Part shown: positions 6,934-9,889 of the stretch, piece by piece
Position numbering within the stretch: the stretch's first letter is position 1
Layout: each line of letters begins with the position of its first letter
Assembly: GCA_000436755.1 (NCBI GenBank)
Contig: FR887260.1
Coordinates: 1 to 9,889 of the forward strand
From: Clostridium sp. CAG:253
GTDB taxonomy: Bacteria > Bacillota > Clostridia > Lachnospirales > Lachnospiraceae
Reading direction: 5' to 3'
DNA length: 9,889 nt
The notes under the pieces: model-generated
The model's input: the letters and a program-made list of their open reading frames with translations, nothing else
What the model was told of the DNA's origin: nothing
Database searches by the model: none
Program-made: the position numbers and the translations under genes

Positions 6934-7452
6934 ATGAAGTCAAAAATGAGTGCTCATGAATTTGAAATAATGTACGATAAATACAAAAATTTATTGTATA
7001 GGATTGCTTTTACTTATCTAAAAGGCAATCAGGATATTGAGGATGTGTTACAGGAAGTTTTTATTAAGAGAATGTATCACGCTCCAAAATTTCAATCCGA
7101 AGAACATGAAAAAAGGTGGCTTATACGCATAACGGTCAATCATTGTAAAAATCAGGTAAGCAGTTTCTGGAAGAAAAATGTATTTACTTCGGAAAATACA
7201 ACGGAACTCCTTGAAACAGACCAATATGGTTTTAATACGGAAGAAAGTGAACTTTTTTCAGCAGTAATATCCCTGCCTGAAAAATACAGGATTACTATCT
7301 ATTTATATTATTATGAGGGATATAAATGCAGAGAGATAGCTGAAATTTTAAAATGCAAAGACTCAACCGTAAAAATGCGTTTAAAAAAAGGCCGTGAATT
7401 ATTAAAAAGTGATTTAGGAGAGGAAAATGTATATGAAATCAGAGAAATTTAA
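6934..7452 (+). CDS. ECF-type RNA polymerase sigma factor
   Basis: A 172-residue sigma-70 family factor of the extracytoplasmic-function group, which directs RNA polymerase to a small set of promoters once released from its anti-sigma partner. Region 2 spans about residues 8-75 and contains YDKYKNLLYRIAFTYL, the region 2.2 motif DVLQEVFIKRM (37-47) and the RWLIRITVNHCKN segment (61-73). Region 4 (about 111-160) contains LPEKYRITIYLYYYEGY and the helix-turn-helix REIAEILKCKDSTVKMRLKK (133-152). There is no region 1.1 or 3, as expected for ECF factors. The start at 6934 follows a strong AAGGAGG with 6-nt spacing. The stop lies inside the next gene, so the two are probably translationally coupled. 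The inducing signal is unknown. Confidence 0.92.
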   Translation: MKSKMSAHEFEIMYDKYKNLLYRIAFTYLKGNQDIEDVLQEVFIKRMYHAPKFQSEEHEKRWLIRITVNHCKNQVSSFWKKNVFTSENTTELLETDQYGFNTEESELFSAVISLPEKYRITIYLYYYEGYKCREIAEILKCKDSTVKMRLKKGRELLKSDLGEENVYEIREI

Positions 7453-8353
7453 TTATGTTTATAAAAAAATGTATGACAAAATAGAGATGTCAAAAGGAAT
7501 GGACGAGATATTAAAGAAAAAAATCATGTCCGAGCAGGCAGGGAAAAAAGCTGCAAGAAGAACATATTACAAAGCAGGTACAGGCATAGTTGCAGCCGCA
7601 GTAATACTTGTATGTTTAATTAATATAAAAACTGTTTCATCAGCGATGAATAAAGTATTTAATTATTTTTCTTACAGTTTTGAAATAGAAAATGACAACG
7701 GCAGTTCAGAAAATATAGAAATGACAACTAAAAATATTTCTTTTTCAAAAAATGCACCAAAAACGGACTGTAGATTTAACTCGGTAAAAGAAATAGGAGA
7801 CAGGATAGGCATCAAACTTTTAGAGTCAGAAAACAGATATAAATATGATGGCTGTATTCAATACACTGCAGAAAAAGACGAATATGGTAATCTTATCGGA
7901 GCACTCATATCTGATGATATGTATTCTGTAGGAGACTTAAAAAATATATCTGTAAATAAAGGAACTGTCAGCGGTGAAACAGATTTATTAAACTATAAGA
8001 CAACAGAACTGTATAAATCACCGATAATGATGCAGATTTCAATAAGAAATGATACAGAAAATTCAACAGATAAATATACAGGCGAAGAATTAAGTTTTGC
8101 GTCAAAAAATACACAGATAGACCTCACAGGCAAATCAGGAAAAAAGCATAATGCAGAAGTCTACAATATAAAAAATCTTAAAATAAAAGCTGTATTATTT
8201 GATGACAAAACAGATGGTCCGACCGGCTGGGGATACGACAACACACAGATAAAAGTAACAATTGCAGTATTTGTATATAACGATGTTGAATATATATATT
8301 CAGGCGGAGTAAACCATGAAACCATGAAAAAATTCTTAGACAGCCTTAGTTAA
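7427..8353 (+). CDS. Membrane protein, probable anti-sigma factor (DUF4179-like)
   Basis: A 308-residue single-pass membrane protein. It has a basic cytoplasmic N-terminus of about 48 residues (YVYKKMYDKIEMSKGMDEIL...AARRTYYK), one hydrophobic segment at about 49-67 (GIVAAAVILVCLI) and a ~240-residue extracytoplasmic part rich in Asn, Thr, Lys and short beta strands. The layout, the 26-nt overlap with the upstream sigma gene and the charged N-terminal helices fit anti-sigma factors found beside clostridial ECF sigma genes. No zinc-binding HxxxCxxC motif is present, so it is not the ZAS type. Two extracytoplasmic cysteines, Cys115 and Cys143, could form a disulfide. A second in-frame ATG at 7433 is an equally possible start; the AGGAG at 7416-7420 favours 7427. 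The anti-sigma role is inferred from context, and assignment to DUF4179 is from recall of architecture. Confidence 0.75.
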   Translation: MYMKSEKFNYVYKKMYDKIEMSKGMDEILKKKIMSEQAGKKAARRTYYKAGTGIVAAAVILVCLINIKTVSSAMNKVFNYFSYSFEIENDNGSSENIEMTTKNISFSKNAPKTDCRFNSVKEIGDRIGIKLLESENRYKYDGCIQYTAEKDEYGNLIGALISDDMYSVGDLKNISVNKGTVSGETDLLNYKTTELYKSPIMMQISIRNDTENSTDKYTGEELSFASKNTQIDLTGKSGKKHNAEVYNIKNLKIKAVLFDDKTDGPTGWGYDNTQIKVTIAVFVYNDVEYIYSGGVNHETMKKFLDSLS

Positions 8354-8578
8354 AAACGAAAACTACAAATTGTATATTTGATAAGAAAAAATGGCTAAAA
8401 CTGATAACTATAAGTAATAAACATCAATATAAAACAATCATAAAACTATGACTGCTAATACAGAATATTGTTTGTATAAAAAAATTATCAGAAAAAATAT
8501 CATAGCAACAACTATAGACTGACCGTCAAAATAATAACCACAGACTTATAATTATAAACTAACAACTATCATTACACA
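8354..8578. other. Gene-free A-rich, G-poor intergenic stretch
   Basis: No supported gene is present: all frames on both strands are broken by frequent stops, and the longest fragments are short and lack a ribosome binding site. Counted over 8401-8580, the + strand is about 50% A, 26% T, 16% C and 8% G, a marked asymmetry. The hexamer AACTAT occurs four times (8406, 8444, 8510, 8564) at irregular spacing. The only hairpin near the anti-sigma stop, CAAAT/ATTTG (8366-8380), is too weak for a terminator. A TATAAT at 8547-8552 has no good -35 partner. The stretch may be an untranslated 3' tail or decayed sequence. Confidence 0.6.
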
Positions 8579-8722
8579 GAAAAAACAGATATAGTATTTT
8601 CAGCGAATAACGTTAGAACATCGTCAGTACTTAAGGTGTGTATTTGACACCTTTATGTACTGCTACGATGTTCTTCGAGGCGAGAGCCGTTTCTGAGTCG
8701 GAAATACTATATCCGTTTTTTC
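8579..8722. repeat. Large imperfect palindromic element between convergent genes (bidirectional terminator, small mobile repeat or structured RNA)
   Basis: The outer arms 8579-8601 and 8700-8722 pair over 23 positions with a single A-C mismatch and one wobble; they share GATATAGTATTT and end in A6/T6 runs. Inside is a second hairpin, 8615-8674. AGAACATCGT pairs with ACGATGTTCT, then CAGTAC with GTACTG after a 2-nt bulge, then AAGGTGT with ACACCTT, closed by a 7-nt loop. A third mini-hairpin is GGC-GAGA-GCC (8679-8688), with a GNRA tetraloop when read on the + strand. The element lies 15 nt past the stop of the minus-strand gene and 225 nt past the stop of the plus-strand operon. T6 runs end the stem on both strands, so it could terminate both. 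Its length and branching exceed an ordinary terminator. No clear target-site duplication is seen. Confidence 0.7.
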
Positions 8723-8736
8723 GTCAAGTAAATAGG

Positions 8737-9889
8737 TTACCCCAAAATTCTATTTAAGAGATAAACCCTGTTGAATGGAAAGCTGAAATAATAACCATCC
8801 GCAAAATCATCAATATAAGATATGATTTCTTTTGCAAGTTCAACGGCGACTTTTTCACCTTCTTCTTTTGAACCGTTTTCAGGATAACGCTCAACAATTT
8901 CATCAGTAACATTTATCCCTGCAATCTCATTTTTCATGAAAAGAGCATTTCTGCGGCTTATAAGCGGCATTATTCCGGCGAAGATACATGCTCCGGTTTC
9001 TTCCTTTATTTTTCTTAGCCGTTTGGCTTCTTCCTTGGAAAAGACAGGCTGCGTAAGGAAAAAGTTTGCACCTGCTTCAATTTTTCTTTTAGTGGTATTT
9101 ATCACTGAATCAAGATTTATAAGGTTTTGGTTTATTGCTCCACCGTAATTCAAAGGATTGTCATTAAATACTTCTTTGTTCATTTCCTGAGCAATCTTCA
9201 TAAGTCCCACCGAGCTAAAATTAAATACCGATTTAACAAGATTTCTTGCTGATGCGGGTACCGGGTCGCCTGTAATAATAAGGAAATTTTTTATATCATT
9301 TATTTTTGCACCCATAAACATCGCTCTCATGGCAAATGCATTTTTGTCACGGCAGCATACATGCGGCATTACTTCAATACCTGTTTCTCTGTAAACTTTT
9401 GCAGCCATTAATACGGAGTCAACTCTTGTTCTTCCGGATGGTGAATCCGGGAATGTCAAAACATCTACGCCTGCATTTTTGAGATAATGAGCTGATTCGA
9501 GAAGTTTTTCATCGTCTGTATTAAATGGTGGAATTAGTTCAACGGCAATAAATTTTTTTTCTTTCTTTCTGCCTGTTTCATCGTATAAAAATCCGCAATT
9601 TACAGGATTTTTAGCCGTGGCGGCAATAGATTTTTCTATGTGTTTTTCAGATTTTATATCCATACCGGTTATTTCAGATAAACAAGATATAAATTCCGGT
9701 GATGTTCCACAGCAGCCACCGATTATATCCGCACCGAGAGAGAGCAGTTCTCTGGTTTTTTCGGCAAAATATTCAGGACGGCTGTTAAATTCCATTCGGT
9801 TTCTTGTAAGAACAGGATAACCGGCATTAGGCACAGCGATAAGCGTTTTATCTGCCGGAAGCTCAATTTTTTCAAGGATATTATACATA
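8737..9889 (-). CDS. Bifunctional homocysteine S-methyltransferase / methylenetetrahydrofolate reductase, C-terminal part
   Basis: Read from the right edge, 383 residues are visible after the first in-frame ATG (9886-9888). That ATG is internal, because the sequence starts midway through a homocysteine methyltransferase domain. Residues 56-63 (IGGCCGTS) carry the paired zinc-binding cysteines (59-60) of that domain. A linker leads to a complete MTHFR domain from about 112: FIAVELIPPF, MPHVCCRDKN (174-183), LIITGDPVPA (203-212), LNYGGAINQN, GANFFLTQPVFS (273-284) and AGIMPLISRRN. The C-terminal YYFSFPFNRVYLL segment ends the domain. MTHFR reduces 5,10-methylene-THF to 5-methyl-THF with FAD, and the N-terminal domain methylates homocysteine to methionine. 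The fusion resembles B. subtilis YitJ (about 600 residues), so some 200 N-terminal residues lie beyond the window. The promoter is outside too. The palindromic element at 8579-8722 lies just downstream. Confidence 0.93.
   Translation of the reverse strand, partial: MYNILEKIELPADKTLIAVPNAGYPVLTRNRMEFNSRPEYFAEKTRELLSLGADIIGGCCGTSPEFISCLSEITGMDIKSEKHIEKSIAATAKNPVNCGFLYDETGRKKEKKFIAVELIPPFNTDDEKLLESAHYLKNAGVDVLTFPDSPSGRTRVDSVLMAAKVYRETGIEVMPHVCCRDKNAFAMRAMFMGAKINDIKNFLIITGDPVPASARNLVKSVFNFSSVGLMKIAQEMNKEVFNDNPLNYGGAINQNLINLDSVINTTKRKIEAGANFFLTQPVFSKEEAKRLRKIKEETGACIFAGIMPLISRRNALFMKNEIAGINVTDEIVERYPENGSKEEGEKVAVELAKEIISYIDDFADGYYFSFPFNRVYLLNRILG

Noticed and set aside
8390..8520. Tiny frames in the A-rich gap, such as a short hydrophobic peptide on the minus strand (starting MIFFLIIFLY) and an 8-codon frame on the plus strand
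   Set aside because: No Shine-Dalgarno sequence precedes them and they are the size expected by chance in A+T-rich DNA.
8579..8722. CRISPR repeat or tRNA-like structure
   Set aside because: There is a single palindromic unit with no repeated spacers, and no acceptor stem, anticodon arm or TTCGANNC T-loop arranged as in tRNA.
8579..8722. Insertion sequence
   Set aside because: No transposase gene lies between the inverted arms and no clear target-site duplication flanks them; only a non-autonomous element remains possible.

Overview
The window looks like chromosomal DNA of a low-GC Gram-positive anaerobe of the Clostridia, most likely a Lachnospiraceae relative. This rests on the A+T-rich composition, strong GGAGG-type ribosome binding sites, TTGCAA/TATAAT-type promoters, a BspA-type leucine-rich-repeat surface protein, an ECF sigma/anti-sigma pair of clostridial type, and a fused homocysteine methyltransferase/methylenetetrahydrofolate reductase. 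The genus cannot be named from the sequence alone.

Layout, left to right. (1) 1-1991: the 3' part of a large surface-protein gene, with the last LRR_5 repeat, a beta-sandwich-like linker and a propeller-like C-terminal half. It is open at the left edge, so the first ATG at 54 is not its start. (2) 2015-3607: a clear promoter and thrC (threonine synthase). (3) 3640-5597: a second promoter of the same type, a structured ~150-nt leader, rpsB, tsf and a strong intrinsic terminator; this is the classical S2/EF-Ts translation operon. (4) 5722-6879: an M20D-type amidohydrolase. (5) 6885-8353: a promoter with an overlapping dyad, an ECF sigma factor and an overlapping gene for a single-pass membrane protein that is probably its anti-sigma factor. 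(6) 8354-8722: a gene-free stretch. Its first ~225 nt are strongly A-rich and G-poor; the rest is a ~144-nt near-palindromic element with a 23-bp outer stem, a long inner hairpin and a small GNRA-capped hairpin. (7) 8737-9889, minus strand: the C-terminal part of a YitJ-type homocysteine S-methyltransferase/MTHFR, convergent with the sigma/anti-sigma operon and open at the right edge.

Most genes are ordinary housekeeping genes: threonine synthesis, translation, and methionine/folate one-carbon metabolism. No defence system, CRISPR array, transposase, tRNA or rRNA was seen. The parts worth a second look are non-coding: the palindromic element between the convergent genes, the rpsB leader, and the dyads placed on the rpsB and sigma-factor promoters. 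Among proteins, the LRR-plus-propeller surface protein is the least characterised.
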